Shown here piece by piece: positions 7,801 to 16,066 of a DNA stretch of 64,000 nucleotides. This DNA comes from Streptomyces malaysiensis subsp. samsunensis. Its GTDB lineage: Bacteria; Actinomycetota; Actinomycetes; Streptomycetales; Streptomycetaceae. The translations under genes and the position numbers were made by a program. Below the pieces are notes generated by a model. That model did no database searches, was not told the origin of the DNA, and saw only the letters and a program-made list of their open reading frames with translations. The stretch lies in NCBI RefSeq assembly GCF_024519315.1, contig NZ_JANIIC010000046.1:1-64000 (forward strand). Direction: 5' to 3'. Numbering within the stretch: position 1 is the first letter of the stretch; each line of letters begins with the position of its first letter.

Positions 7801-9019
7801 CCTGTCGCGTCTGCTGTCCCGCCTCCTCGCGGCCGGCACGGTCCACCCGCTGTACGGGGTGCGTTTCGCGCTCCAGCGGACCGTTGCCCGGCTGGCCAAC
7901 ATCCGGTTCTACATCTTCCTGTTCGGCGACAGCTCGGCGATCACGCACTATCTGAAGGCCCTGGGATACCGGCTGGCGCCGGTCGAGCAGACCGGGACCA
8001 ACTTCGGCACGATGCTCAGGCACGAGGTCCCCGCGCTCAGCCGCGTCGGCACCGGGACCATGGTCTCCGACGGACTGTCCGTGGCGAACACCGAGTTCTC
8101 CAGCACCTCCTTCCGTACCGCCCCGGTCGCCATCGGCCGCCACAACTACCTGGGCAACAACATCGTCTATCCGGCCGGCGGCAGGACCGGCGACAACTGT
8201 CTGCTGGCCACCAAGGTCATGATCCCGGTCAGCGGTCCGGTCAGGGAGAACACCGGACTGCTCGGCTCGCCCCCCATCGAGATCCCGCGGTCGGTCGAAC
8301 GCGACCACCGCTTCGACCACCTCGGTACCGGGCCCGAGCTGCGGCACCGCCTCGCGGCCAAGAACCGCCACAACGCCGTGACCATAGCCCTGTTCCTCGC
8401 GGTGCGGTGCCTGTACGTCTGCGGCCTGTTGCTGATCGCCATGTTGCCGCTGGCGGGCGATGGCGCGCTGTACTGGCCGGAGACGGTCGGCACGGCTCTG
8501 CTCGAACTCGCCTTCACGGTCGGGTTCTTCGTCCTCGTGGAACGGGCCGTAGTGGGCTTCTACGCCCTGCGGCCGCGCTTCTGCTCCGTCTACGAGCGGT
8601 CCTTCTGGCGGCACGAGCGGTACTGGAAGGTGCCGTCCATCGTCTACCTGCTCCTCTTCAACGGCACCCCCGTCAAACCCCTTGTCTGGCGGATGCTCGG
8701 CGTCCGTATGGGACACCGGGTCTTCGACGACGGATGCCGGATCCTGGAGCGCACCCTCACCCGGATCGGCGACGACTGCGTCCTGAACGCCGGCAGTGTC
8801 CTCCAGGCGCATTCGCTCGAAGAAGGCGTCTTCAAGTCCGACCACATCGCGATCGGCGACGGCTGCACGATCGGCACCAGCGCCTTTGTGCACTACGGCG
8901 TCGTCGTCGAGGACCACGCCCGCCTCGACGCCGACGCGTTTTTGATGAAGGGCGAACACATCCCGGCGCACGCCCGATGGCGCGGCAATCCGGCGGCAGC
9001 ACTCGTTCGCCCGCCATGA
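4814..9019 (+). CDS. chimeric ORF: exported lamin-tail-domain head fused to Pls/PosA-type NRPS
   Basis: One open frame of 1401 codons with a good AGGAGA site before the GTG start. Residues 1-45 look like a signal peptide (basic RRNR, hydrophobic core). Residues 46-125 are a lamin-tail-like domain (AVISEVYGGGGNSG, FIELGNAGG, LSGWSVQYL) as found in secreted nucleases. At about residue 126 the sequence enters an NRPS adenylation domain downstream of core motifs A1 and A2. A3 is present (YTSGTTGRPKG, residues 184-194), then FDFSVEEIW, YGPTEATV, YRTGDLGR and the A10-type SGKADR. A carrier domain has Ser575 in LGANSLL. The rest, from about residue 685, alternates membrane helices with hexapeptide/left-handed-helix-like repeats, the C-terminal architecture of the epsilon-polylysine synthetase (Pls)/PosA family. 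The missing A1-A2 half makes adenylation doubtful, and a signal peptide would send the enzyme to the wrong compartment. Probably a deletion fusion of two genes. Confidence 0.8.
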   Translation: MSPSTPSHPPRHRSGRRNRLIALGIPVGLAMAAVPFVAQGTPSADAVISEVYGGGGNSGADLTGDFIELGNAGGASFDLSGWSVQYLSGSPGPFSTWQVTPLSGSIPASGRYLVAEAKGAGGTNASVRLLLSHSRLAGRTGSLADSVDVLHLDRVRARVAEQLPGRLGPPAVGEPADDLCYVIYTSGTTGRPKGVAVGHAAVCNFVRVASEVYGITGEDRVYQGMTIAFDFSVEEIWVPWMAGATVVPRPAGPGLLGAELDAFLRNRRVSALCCVPTLLATLDENASELRFLLVSGEPCPQDLVTRWSRPGRRFLNVYGPTEATVTATWTPLAPGRPVTIGVPLPTYSVAVLDPERDTVLPPGALGEIAIGGIGLAGGYLNRPEATARTFVPDFLGIPQNPSGRIYRTGDLGRINARGEVEHHGRIDTQVKIRGYRVELTEIESVLLRVPGIAQAVVSDRETTSGTVELCAYYTTCRGATVDPGRAVAELRERLPGYMVPAYVERLASIPMLPSGKADRHRLPPPAGPRRHTVRGDGAAPRTAAERALAERLAGVLGVERVSVDSHFFDDLGANSLLMARFNAEVRGCAGLSGVSMKDVYLHPTVRRLAAALTEAPAPAKRSAGSALTCRRSSAAPSWLVAQFPAPLRGATEPQPTSADLLRDTPTERAAPPRLAAPDASATPVVGTLRYALCAVLQLLAFLVYVCLASVALDVGTSWMARGQGWLGVYERAVGLGAVALIGASLLPIAVKWALVGRWKPRRIRLWSLAYVRFWCVRTLVAANPLARLTVGTPLYTLYLRALGARIGPRALVFTRWAPICTDLLTVGADTVIRQESFLNGYRACDGAIETGPVTIGAGAFVGEHSTLDIGVRLGDGAQLGHASSLHEGQSVPAGERWYGSPARPAPEGYEYLTVPPARCGRLRRVCHSVVMLLVLTATVGVAEVVVAALLESRPALVHTVTGAVGPDSWRYYADGLEIAAGMVLGLALLGSVLVPVLSRLLSRLLAAGTVHPLYGVRFALQRTVARLANIRFYIFLFGDSSAITHYLKALGYRLAPVEQTGTNFGTMLRHEVPALSRVGTGTMVSDGLSVANTEFSSTSFRTAPVAIGRHNYLGNNIVYPAGGRTGDNCLLATKVMIPVSGPVRENTGLLGSPPIEIPRSVERDHRFDHLGTGPELRHRLAAKNRHNAVTIALFLAVRCLYVCGLLLIAMLPLAGDGALYWPETVGTALLELAFTVGFFVLVERAVVGFYALRPRFCSVYERSFWRHERYWKVPSIVYLLLFNGTPVKPLVWRMLGVRMGHRVFDDGCRILERTLTRIGDDCVLNAGSVLQAHSLEEGVFKSDHIAIGDGCTIGTSAFVHYGVVVEDHARLDADAFLMKGEHIPAHARWRGNPAAALVRPP
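6721..6762 (+). repeat. Streptomyces interspersed repeat with hairpin, inside the NRPS coding sequence
   Basis: The stretch GTCGTGGCTGGTCGCGCAGT followed by TCCCCGCGCCCCTTCGGGGC matches, from memory, a very common intergenic repeat of Streptomyces genomes. It ends in a 7-bp stem (GCGCCCC/GGGGCGC) with loop TTC at 6746-6762. Here it lies in frame between the carrier domain and the first membrane helix of the NRPS, adding about 14 codons to a linker. Confidence 0.65.
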
Positions 9020-9079
9020 CGGCCGAACCCGGCGTGGACGGAGCGGAACACCGGCCCGAGCGGGGCTGCGGCAGGCGGT

Positions 9080-10474
9080 CTAGCCGTGCGTCTTGGAAGG
9101 TGGTCGTGGCCGGGATCGCACCGGCCCCGAGCTGGTCCGTCGCAGCGGCAGCGCGACCAACGCCGTGAGGACGAAGACCGCGGCCTCGTAGGCCATGGCG
9201 TGGCCGAACGCCGCGTTCGCACCATCCGCCGGCGCGAAGTAGGCCAGCCCGGCCGTCGTCACCCCGAGCGAGCCGCCGAGTTGCTGGGCCGTGGGCAGCA
9301 GGCCGGAGACCGAGCCCGCCGCGGCGCCCCGCACCCCCGCCAGCACCAGAGCGAACACCGCGGCTGTGAACAGGCCGAACGCCGCGCCCCCTGCCGCCAG
9401 CACCGGCAAGGCCACCAGGCGCCCGGGCCCGGTGCCGATGAGCCGCGCGAGCGCCAGGGCCATACCCGCCAGGACCAGCGCCGCGGCCGTCAGCACCGTC
9501 GGACCCAGACGGCGGGAGAGGGCCGGAGCGGCATGGCTGCCCAGGACGGCTGCGGCGGCGAACGGCGCCGACACCAGCGCGGCGGACAGCACCGGATACC
9601 CGAGGGCGGACTGCAAGTGCAGGAACAGCAGATAGGTGAACGACGGCACTCCGGCGTTGAACACGAACACCAGCAGCACACCCCGCCGCGCGGTTCCGTC
9701 TCGCAGGACCGACGGGTGAACCAGAGGGGCCGGCCGGTGCCGGAGGGTGAGGACGAAGCAGGCGAGGGTCGCCGCGGCCACGGCGAAGGAGGCCCATGTC
9801 CACCAGGGCCAGCCGGCCTCCCGGCCCAGCGCGCACGGCAGCACCAGCGCGCCGAAGCCAATGGTGGTCAGAGCCGCCCCGGCCCAGTCCACGCGCTGCC
9901 CGTCCGCACCGCGCGTACGGGGCAGCAGGACGGCCCCCGCCAGCGAGACAACCGCCACCGGCACCGTGACCAGGAAGACCGCACGCCAGCCGAGGCCGAA
10001 GAGGTCGGCGCCGAGGAGAAGTCCACCGACGAGCGGTCCGGCCAGTGAGGCCACGCCCATCGTCGCGCCGTAGAGGGCGAGGGCTCGTGGGCGACGCTCG
10101 GGGGACACGCCGGTGCGGATGAGCGAGAGGACCTGCGGGGCGACCAGGCCACTGCCCGCGCCCTGCACCAGCCGGGCCGCGACCAGCCATCCGGCGCCGG
10201 GCGCGGCGGCGCAGGTCAGCGAGCCGACCGTGAACACCGCGGTGCCCAGCACGAACAGCCGCCGGTAACCGTAGCGGTCGCCCAGCCGTGTGGCGGTGAT
10301 GAGCAGACACGCGTACGCCAGGGTGTACCCGGACAGGACGAGCTGCACCGCGCCGGGGCCCGCGCCCAGGCCGGACTGGATGGCCGGAGCGGCGATCTGC
10401 CCGATCGTGACGTTGAGCAACTGCACGAAGGTCGCACTCAGCACCACCGGCAGCAGGAACCGACCGCCGTTCAC
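9080..10474 (-). CDS. MFS drug-efflux transporter, DHA2-like
   Basis: A 464-residue inner-membrane transporter with about 12-14 hydrophobic helices. The RLGDRYGYRRLF loop is the MFS motif A between helices 2 and 3. RLVQGAGSGLVAPQVLSLI and a GPLVGG helix are the conserved helix 4-5 elements of drug:H+ antiporters. The GTG at 10474 is chosen because hydrophobic sequence starts right after it; no strong ribosome-binding site is seen. GTG overlaps the stop of a short upstream ORF as GTGA, so translation may be coupled. The gene diverges from a LysR regulator, the usual arrangement for regulated efflux. The substrate is unknown. Confidence 0.85.
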   Translation of the reverse strand: MNGGRFLLPVVLSATFVQLLNVTIGQIAAPAIQSGLGAGPGAVQLVLSGYTLAYACLLITATRLGDRYGYRRLFVLGTAVFTVGSLTCAAAPGAGWLVAARLVQGAGSGLVAPQVLSLIRTGVSPERRPRALALYGATMGVASLAGPLVGGLLLGADLFGLGWRAVFLVTVPVAVVSLAGAVLLPRTRGADGQRVDWAGAALTTIGFGALVLPCALGREAGWPWWTWASFAVAAATLACFVLTLRHRPAPLVHPSVLRDGTARRGVLLVFVFNAGVPSFTYLLFLHLQSALGYPVLSAALVSAPFAAAAVLGSHAAPALSRRLGPTVLTAAALVLAGMALALARLIGTGPGRLVALPVLAAGGAAFGLFTAAVFALVLAGVRGAAAGSVSGLLPTAQQLGGSLGVTTAGLAYFAPADGANAAFGHAMAYEAAVFVLTALVALPLRRTSSGPVRSRPRPPSKTHG

Positions 10475-10674
10475 CGGACCAGGGCCCCGGCGAGCCACGA
10501 CCTCCCGGTCAGCGGACCGGGCCGGCCGGACAGCGGGTACTCGCCGGGCAGGGGAGTGCCGAAGCCGTGCCCGTACAGGTCGCCGGCCCCACTCGCGGCA
10601 CCGGCACCGGCACCGGCGCCGTGGACGAGAACGGAGACCGTGTTGTTCACATCGGTGTTCAGGGAGGGCGTCAT
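10471..10674 (-). CDS. short ORF, possible alpha/beta-hydrolase remnant
   Basis: A 67-codon ORF whose stop overlaps the MFS start (GTGA). It contains VSVLVHGAGAG, like the oxyanion-region start of alpha/beta hydrolases, followed directly by DLYGHGFGTPLPGEY, which in hydrolases comes some 40 residues later. It may be a hydrolase start with an internal deletion, kept as a translational leader for the transporter. No convincing ribosome-binding site. It may be non-functional. Confidence 0.35.
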   Translation of the reverse strand: MTPSLNTDVNNTVSVLVHGAGAGAGAASGAGDLYGHGFGTPLPGEYPLSGRPGPLTGRSWLAGALVR

Positions 10675-10764
10675 GGCTCCCATCCCAGTCGGCGACGGCA
10701 GCGTCATCCACTGAAAGATGTGACAGGCTGGGTGGCGATACTTCTCAGGTATGGAAGGCTGGTC

Positions 10765-11697
10765 ATGGAGGCGCGGCATCTGCGGTACGCGCTCGCCCTC
10801 GCCGAACACGGACACTTCGGCAGGGCGGCCCACGCGCTGGGCATCGCGCAGCCCCCGCTGTCCAAACAGATCGCCGATCTGGAGCGCGAGGCCGGGGCCC
10901 GGCTGTTCGACCGTACGCGCCAGGGCGTGTTCCCGACCGCCGCGGGCGAGGCGTTCCTCAGCCGGGCGCGGCGGGCGCTGGAGGAAATGGCGGCGGCCAC
11001 GGTCGACGCCGGCCGGGCGGCGCGCGGTGAGACGGGCCGGCTGCGCCTGGGGTTCATCGCCTCCGCGCTGCTCGACCCGCTGCCGGACGTCCTGGGCCGA
11101 TTCGGCCACGAGCGGCCCGATGTACGGCTGGAGCTGCACGAGATGGCATCGGGCCGCAGCGTCGCCGCCCTCCTGGCCGGAGAACTGGACGTGGCCATCA
11201 CCCTCGGATCGCCACGGGGCGCCGGGGCCGAGCACCTGGTGTCCGTCCCGGTCGGGCACGACCACCTCATCGCCGTCGTCAGCAGCGCACACCCCTACGC
11301 GGGCCAGGCGTCGGTGAGCGCGAACCAACTGCGGCGGCAGCCGCTGATCGTGGCCCCCGGGGAGGACGAGCCCGCGGTCGCCGCCGGACTGCGCACCCTG
11401 CTCGGCGAGGACGCCGCCGCGCTGGACGGTGCGACCGTCGCCAGGGACGTGCACACGATCATCGGCCTGGCCGCCTGCGGGGTCGGCGTGGGCCTCGGGC
11501 CCTCCCGCATGCTGGCGGCCCCCCGCCCAGGCATCTGGTTCTGCGAGGTGACCCCGCGCACGGCACTGCCCGACCTGGTCCTGTCCTTCGCCGACCGGCA
11601 CCGCTCCCCGGTACTGGACGCCTTCCTCGACACCGTCCGCAGCAACTGCCCCGACGTCGGCGCCGCGCTCGACCGGCGGTTCGGCGGTGTGCGTTAG
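10765..11697 (+). CDS. LysR-family transcriptional regulator
   Basis: A 310-residue LysR-type regulator. The winged helix-turn-helix occupies residues 1-60 (HLRYALALAEHGHFGRAA, then LGIAQPPLSKQIADLE), and a substrate-binding-like effector domain follows from about residue 90. The ATG at 10765 has GGAAGG six bases upstream. The gene is transcribed away from the MFS transporter and is the likely activator or repressor of that gene. The effector is unknown. Confidence 0.92.
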   Translation: MEARHLRYALALAEHGHFGRAAHALGIAQPPLSKQIADLEREAGARLFDRTRQGVFPTAAGEAFLSRARRALEEMAAATVDAGRAARGETGRLRLGFIASALLDPLPDVLGRFGHERPDVRLELHEMASGRSVAALLAGELDVAITLGSPRGAGAEHLVSVPVGHDHLIAVVSSAHPYAGQASVSANQLRRQPLIVAPGEDEPAVAAGLRTLLGEDAAALDGATVARDVHTIIGLAACGVGVGLGPSRMLAAPRPGIWFCEVTPRTALPDLVLSFADRHRSPVLDAFLDTVRSNCPDVGAALDRRFGGVR

Positions 11698-11755
11698 CGT
11701 CAGGGCCTGCCGTGTTGTTGTGGCGGTGGCGGTTGTTCCGGGGAGGGGACTGGTA

Positions 11756-12565
11756 GTGCAGACGGCGTTTGACGAGTCCGAGCGGCGAGCATGGACGGGG
11801 CAGGCTGACGCCTATGCCGCGAGTTTTGCCAAACTCTGTGCGTATCCGGTGCCCGGGCTCCTCGACGCTGCCGGAGTCGGAAGGGGCGTGCGGGTCCTCG
11901 ATGTGGGGACGGGCACCGGTACTGCCGCCGCGGCCGCGTGCGAGCGGGGAGCGAAGGTGACAGCGGTGGACGCCGAACCCGGCATGGTCGCCCGGGCGGC
12001 GCTGGCGGCCCCGGAAGCTGACGTGCGGGTCGCTGCCCTGCCTCGCCTGCCGTTCGCCGACGACGAGTTCGACGCCGTGGTCGGCAACTTCGTCCTCAAC
12101 CATGTCGGACGGCCCCGGGAAGCCCTGAGGGAACTGCGCCGGGTGACGCGGCCTGGCGGGCGGATAGCCGCCACCATCTGGGGGGTACCCGCGGCTGCGG
12201 GGCAGGCCCTGCTGGGCAGGGCTGTTCAGGCGGCGGGCGTCACCCGTCCCGCTCACCTGCCGACTCTTGCGCCAGAGGAGGACTTTCCGCGCACTGAACA
12301 GGGCTTTGCCGCGTTGCTGGGCGAGACGGGTCTGATGGATGTCGTCTGCGAGCCCCTGTCCTGGGACCATCGGACAACTGCCGAGGAGTGGTGGAGCGGG
12401 CCGGCCGCCGGAGTGGCGACGATCGGACAGATCGTGGCGAGTCAGGATCCGGCGGTCATCGCGGTAATCAAGGACCGTTTCCAATCGCTGTGTGCGGAGT
12501 TCGCCGGTCCGGACGGCGTATTGATGTTGCCTCACATGGCCCTGATGGCGCATGGCCAGGCATGA
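11756..12565 (+). CDS. class I SAM-dependent methyltransferase
   Basis: A 269-residue methyltransferase of the UbiE/small-molecule type. Motif I is VLDVGTGTGTAA at about residue 45, followed by an acidic residue for the SAM ribose (AVDAEPGM), then PFADDEFDAVV and the NFVLNHV/LRRVTRPGG motifs. The GTG at 11756 follows GGGAGGGG. The gene lies 58 bp after the LysR gene in the same direction and may be co-transcribed. The substrate cannot be read from the sequence. Confidence 0.85.
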   Translation: MQTAFDESERRAWTGQADAYAASFAKLCAYPVPGLLDAAGVGRGVRVLDVGTGTGTAAAAACERGAKVTAVDAEPGMVARAALAAPEADVRVAALPRLPFADDEFDAVVGNFVLNHVGRPREALRELRRVTRPGGRIAATIWGVPAAAGQALLGRAVQAAGVTRPAHLPTLAPEEDFPRTEQGFAALLGETGLMDVVCEPLSWDHRTTAEEWWSGPAAGVATIGQIVASQDPAVIAVIKDRFQSLCAEFAGPDGVLMLPHMALMAHGQA

Positions 12566-12620
12566 CGTTGCCCTCCCAAGGTGGGCAGGGTTGGGCAGGT
12601 GGGGGTGCTTGAGGGCACCG

Positions 12621-13235
12621 TCAGGGAATGTCGTAGGTCAGGTGCGTCGCTGTCGATGTCGGGGTTACTGTCCGCTGTACCAGTGTGTGCCGCGCTGTGC
12701 CGGTGAACAGTGGTGTCCCGGCGCCCAGGATGACGGGCGCGAGGTGGAGTGTCAGCACGTCGGCCAGCCCGGCGTCCAGCGCCGAGCCGACCGTTGCGCC
12801 GCCGCCCATGAGGACGACGTCGAGGTTCTTGCCGCAGGCGGACGATGCCGCCTGGGCACGTTCGCGAGCCGTGGTGATGGCGTCGGGCAGTCCGGTGGTG
12901 ACGAATGTCCAGTCGAGGTCGGTGAGCCGCACTGACTCCGGTGGTGAGCTCGTGACGACGACGAAGGCCGGTTTGCCGACCTCGGCGGCTCCGTAGCCGG
13001 TGGTGTCGTTCCAGCCGTTCGGCCCGTCGACCAGGTCGAAGAGCCGGCGGCCGAGAACGACCGCGCCGGAGCGGGCGGTCGCCTCGCGCAGGACCCGGCG
13101 GTCGTCGGGGTCGTCGGAGAATGCCCAGGTGTGCAGGGCTTCGCCGCCGGTGCCCAGACCGTTGTCGGGGCCGGGGTCGGGCCCGGTGACGAAGCCGTCG
13201 AGGGAGACCGAGATGTCGGCGATGATTCGTGTCAT
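12621..13235 (-). CDS. dihydrofolate reductase-family (RibD C-terminal) protein
   Basis: A 204-residue member of the DHFR/RibD C-terminal fold, a group of NADPH-dependent reductases of mostly unknown substrate. Visible features are the start IIADISVSLDGFV, the VVLGRRLFD strand-helix, the nucleotide-binding VVLMGGGATVGSAL segment, and HLAPVILGAGTPLF near the C-terminus. Length is normal for stand-alone members. It stands alone, convergent with the upstream methyltransferase and pointing away from the lipoprotein gene. Confidence 0.88.
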   Translation of the reverse strand: MTRIIADISVSLDGFVTGPDPGPDNGLGTGGEALHTWAFSDDPDDRRVLREATARSGAVVLGRRLFDLVDGPNGWNDTTGYGAAEVGKPAFVVVTSSPPESVRLTDLDWTFVTTGLPDAITTARERAQAASSACGKNLDVVLMGGGATVGSALDAGLADVLTLHLAPVILGAGTPLFTGTARHTLVQRTVTPTSTATHLTYDIP

Positions 13236-13364
13236 GCCAGGGCAGACCCGATCCGCCGCCCAAACTCATCGCTCCCGCGAGAGCGTTCGTTGCTGTGGTG
13301 AGGGATCGGAGCGTTCCCGCGGCCGGTTCTCGCTCCGGGCTGATCGGTGTGATCGTTGTACGCG

Positions 13365-14039
13365 CTATCGCAGCCTCGGGTCCGGTGGCGGTGCTACATC
13401 CTTCGGATTCGGATATTCGGGGTCTTCCCGGCAGTTCAACTGGGACGTTACCTTCTTCGCTGAGGCGATGAGCAGTTTGGCGTGTGAGTGGTCGCTGAGG
13501 GTGAAGTAGTCGCGCATGTCGAACTCCAGGGAACGGCCCCCTCCCGATTGCGTCCCGCTGCCGCTGTCCATGTCACATGTGACGAGGAGTCTGCCGGCGT
13601 TCTCCGGACCGGTGGTGGTCGTGTAGTGCACCGACCGGGCCGACGGGGGCGAGTGGGGAGTCCACGCCACGGTGATGGCGAGCAGCTCTTCGCCATCGGC
13701 CTTGTCCGTCAAGGTGCAGAGGTGCTCGGGCGCGCCTCTCCTGGCCGACTCCTCCCGTAGGGCCTTCGCGGCGTGACTGGTGGGCTCGGTCTTGACCGGA
13801 TAGACCTTGCTGGGCCCGTTCGGCTCCCGGGCTTCCTTCGCGATGGCTTCGTCGAACAGGCCATCGCAGGCTTGGGTGACGGGTATGAGCCCGGCGTTGG
13901 CGGTCGGTTTCCGAGTCTCGGAGTCGTTGTCGCCGCTGCCGCAGCCTGTGAGGGCGATGACGGACGTGCAGGCAAGGGCTGTCAGTCGCCCCAGAGTCAG
14001 GCGAAAGTCACACGGCACGATCTCTCCTGTCGGCTTCAT
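13365..14039 (-). CDS. lipoprotein of unknown function
   Basis: A 224-residue predicted lipoprotein. The signal peptide ends in a lipobox (IALTGC) near residue 33, followed by a Gly/Asp/Ser-rich spacer. The mature part has two or three Cys (QACDGLF, HLCTLTD, VTCDMD, LNCRED) that may pair. The ATG at 14039 is chosen because AGGAG lies nine bases upstream; the longer reading to 14081 lacks one. I do not recognise the family. It is anchored on the outer face of the membrane, function unknown. Confidence 0.8.
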   Translation of the reverse strand: MKPTGEIVPCDFRLTLGRLTALACTSVIALTGCGSGDNDSETRKPTANAGLIPVTQACDGLFDEAIAKEAREPNGPSKVYPVKTEPTSHAAKALREESARRGAPEHLCTLTDKADGEELLAITVAWTPHSPPSARSVHYTTTTGPENAGRLLVTCDMDSGSGTQSGGGRSLEFDMRDYFTLSDHSHAKLLIASAKKVTSQLNCREDPEYPNPKDVAPPPDPRLR

Positions 14040-14334
14040 CAACTGCCGCTCCTGGCCAACTGGGTGTCCCCCACGCCGCATATGTAGTCGGCCGTTACGC
14101 GCTTGCTGGCCTGGTTATATCAAGCGCTGCCGTGGAGTTCAGGACGGGCGGCGGTAGCGGTATCGAGTGGGTGACAGTCCCGCGCTCGGTCCCGGACGGC
14201 GAAGGCGCCAACCTGGCCATGTGGATTCACCCCTGCGAGACCGCCGGTCAGGGAAGGCCACTGTGGAAAACCCGACTTTGAGCCCTCGGGCTGGCCGGAT
14301 GGTTGTCCGGCATGCCCATTTCTACGCTGGGCGC

Positions 14335-15540
14335 ATGTCGATGACTCGTCGCAGGACCACGTGTCGGGCAGTGACCGTCGTCGCTGTCGCGTCCCTCGTC
14401 ACACTCGGCCCGGCGGGGGCCGGTTTCGCGGCCACCGCCCGCACACCGCCGGGTGGAACGTCCCAGCTGCAACGGGACACCGATACGCTTCATGACGATG
14501 GTGTCACGGGGGTGTCGGCGACCGTGGAAACGCCCCGGGGAGTGCGAACAGCCCGCAGCGGGGTCGGTGACCTCAGCACCGCGCGGCCAGTGCCTCGGAA
14601 CGGGTATACGCGGATCGGCAGCACCACGAAGACGTTCGTGGCGACCGTGCTGCTCCAACTCGCCGGTGAAGGGCGGCTGTCGCTGGAGGACCCGGTGGAC
14701 AGATGGCTGCCGGGTCTCGTCGACGGCCAGGGCAACGACGGGCGCCGGATCACCCTGCGCCAACTCCTCCAGCACACCAGCGGGCTGCCCGACTACATCA
14801 GTGACGTCGTCCCGGACCTCAGCACAGCCGGGTATCGCAAGAATCGCTGGACCACCTATAGCTCCGAGGAACGCGTTGCCTTCGCCATGCGGCACCCGCC
14901 GTCCTTCGAACCCGGTGCCGGCTGGGAGTACTCCAACACCAATTACATCCTCGTGGGCATGGTGATCAAAGCGGTCACGGGCCATTCCTGGGCGCAGGAG
15001 GTTCAGACCAGGATCGTGCGTCCGCTGCGGCTCGCGCACACGCTCATCCCCGGCAACCGGCCGTTCCTTCCCCGCCCGCACGCCCGCGATTACCAGCAGT
15101 TCGAGCCGGGTGGTGCCATGACCGACACCACGGTCGCCTACTTGCCTTTCGACGGTGACGCCGACGGGTCGATGATCAGCACGGCGGAGGACACCAACAG
15201 GTTCTTCACCGCGCTGGCGGCCGGCGAGCTCCTGGCCCCTGCCCAGCTGGCTGAGATGCGGCGCACGGTCGAAGTACCCGCCGACCACGGTGCCCCGCCG
15301 GGCACGCGCTATGGCCTCGGCCTCGAGTGGACCCCACTGTCCTGCGGCGGCGGGTACTGGGGACACAGCGGCAATGGATTCGGCTATACGGCGTGGCCCG
15401 CCTCCGACGGGCGAAGCGCCGTCACCGTATCGCTGCACAGCCGACCGGGCGATGAGAACACCGAGGCGCGACAGCTCCGGGATGTCGCCACCCTCGTGGA
15501 CCACGCTCTGTGTTCCTCACATGACGAGGGAACCCCATGA
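14335..15540 (+). CDS. secreted serine hydrolase, beta-lactamase/D-alanyl-D-alanine carboxypeptidase family
   Basis: A 401-residue exported class C-type serine hydrolase. The signal peptide is at residues 1-33 (RRRTTCRAV, hydrophobic core, GAGFAATA). The three catalytic motifs are visible: SxxK in GSTTKTF, YxN in EYSNTNY, and HxG in WGHSGNGFGYT. Family members hydrolyse or transfer D-amino-acid peptides or esters. The ATG at 14335 is nearest to the signal peptide; a nearby ATG at 14341 is possible. The 3' end approaches the VOC gene with a three-copy 16-bp repeat between. Confidence 0.9.
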   Translation: MSMTRRRTTCRAVTVVAVASLVTLGPAGAGFAATARTPPGGTSQLQRDTDTLHDDGVTGVSATVETPRGVRTARSGVGDLSTARPVPRNGYTRIGSTTKTFVATVLLQLAGEGRLSLEDPVDRWLPGLVDGQGNDGRRITLRQLLQHTSGLPDYISDVVPDLSTAGYRKNRWTTYSSEERVAFAMRHPPSFEPGAGWEYSNTNYILVGMVIKAVTGHSWAQEVQTRIVRPLRLAHTLIPGNRPFLPRPHARDYQQFEPGGAMTDTTVAYLPFDGDADGSMISTAEDTNRFFTALAAGELLAPAQLAEMRRTVEVPADHGAPPGTRYGLGLEWTPLSCGGGYWGHSGNGFGYTAWPASDGRSAVTVSLHSRPGDENTEARQLRDVATLVDHALCSSHDEGTP

Positions 15541-15556
15541 CATCGGTGGGTGCCGG

Positions 15557-15604
15557 TCAGTGCCGATGCGGATCAGTGCCGATGCGGATCAGTGCCGATT
15601 CGGG
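15557..15604. repeat. three tandem copies of a 16-bp unit
   Basis: TCAGTGCCGATGCGGA occurs twice exactly and a third time with changes in the last five bases. The array lies between two convergent genes, and the third copy supplies the stop codon (TCA on the plus strand) of the VOC gene. Looks like slippage at the junction of the two 3' ends. Confidence 0.9.
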
Positions 15605-16023
15605 TCGAACTCCAGCACCTGCGTGAGCCGGATGTTGTTGCCCGACGGGTCCCGGAAGGACGTGTCGATCCCGTACGGCTGCGCCGTCGGCGGGTCGTTG
15701 AACTCCACACCACGGGCGGACAGCTCGTTGTAGGAGGCATGGCAGTCGTCGGTCTCCAGGAACAGCGTGCCGCCCGCGCCCTTGGCCACCAGCTCCGACA
15801 ACTGGGCGCTGCTGGTCTCGTCGAGCATCGGCTGCCCCGGCACCGGCATCAGCACCAGCGCCGGGCCCCCGCCGGGCGGGGCGACGCACAGCCACCGGAA
15901 GTTCCATGCCTCCATGCTCACATCTGCCCGGACCTCCCAGCCGAGTTTCTTGGTGTAGAAGTCGAGCGCCTCGTTCTGATCGTGCACCCAGAACTGCGCA
16001 TTCGCGATCCTGATCGTCGTCAT
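15589..16023 (-). CDS. VOC-family (glyoxalase/dioxygenase-like) protein
   Basis: A 144-residue vicinal-oxygen-chelate protein made of two beta-alpha-beta-beta-beta modules. Visible elements are AQFWVHDQNEALDFYTKKLGW at the start, TLFLETDDCHASYNELSARGV in the second module, and FRDPSGNNIRL near the end. Such proteins serve as metal-dependent enzymes or binding proteins. It is followed on the same strand, upstream, by an AraC regulator 43 bp away, a pairing that recurs in Streptomyces, so the regulator may be in the same transcription unit. Confidence 0.9.
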   Translation of the reverse strand: MTTIRIANAQFWVHDQNEALDFYTKKLGWEVRADVSMEAWNFRWLCVAPPGGGPALVLMPVPGQPMLDETSSAQLSELVAKGAGGTLFLETDDCHASYNELSARGVEFNDPPTAQPYGIDTSFRDPSGNNIRLTQVLEFDPNRH

Positions 16024-16066
16024 GGTCGCTCCTCGTCGCTCCTTGGCCGGTTGCCTGGAGTCGACG

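Noticed and set aside
6889..9168. 759-codon plus-strand ORF in another frame of the NRPS
   Set aside because: Arg/Gly/Pro-rich translation without motifs, fully overlapping the recognisable NRPS C-terminal domains.
10698..10722. GTCATCCACTGAAAGATGTGAC resembling a third RheA operator
   Set aside because: The spacer is longer than 5 bp and the right arm is GATGTGAC, not GATGACA. More likely a LysR/MFS promoter element or chance.
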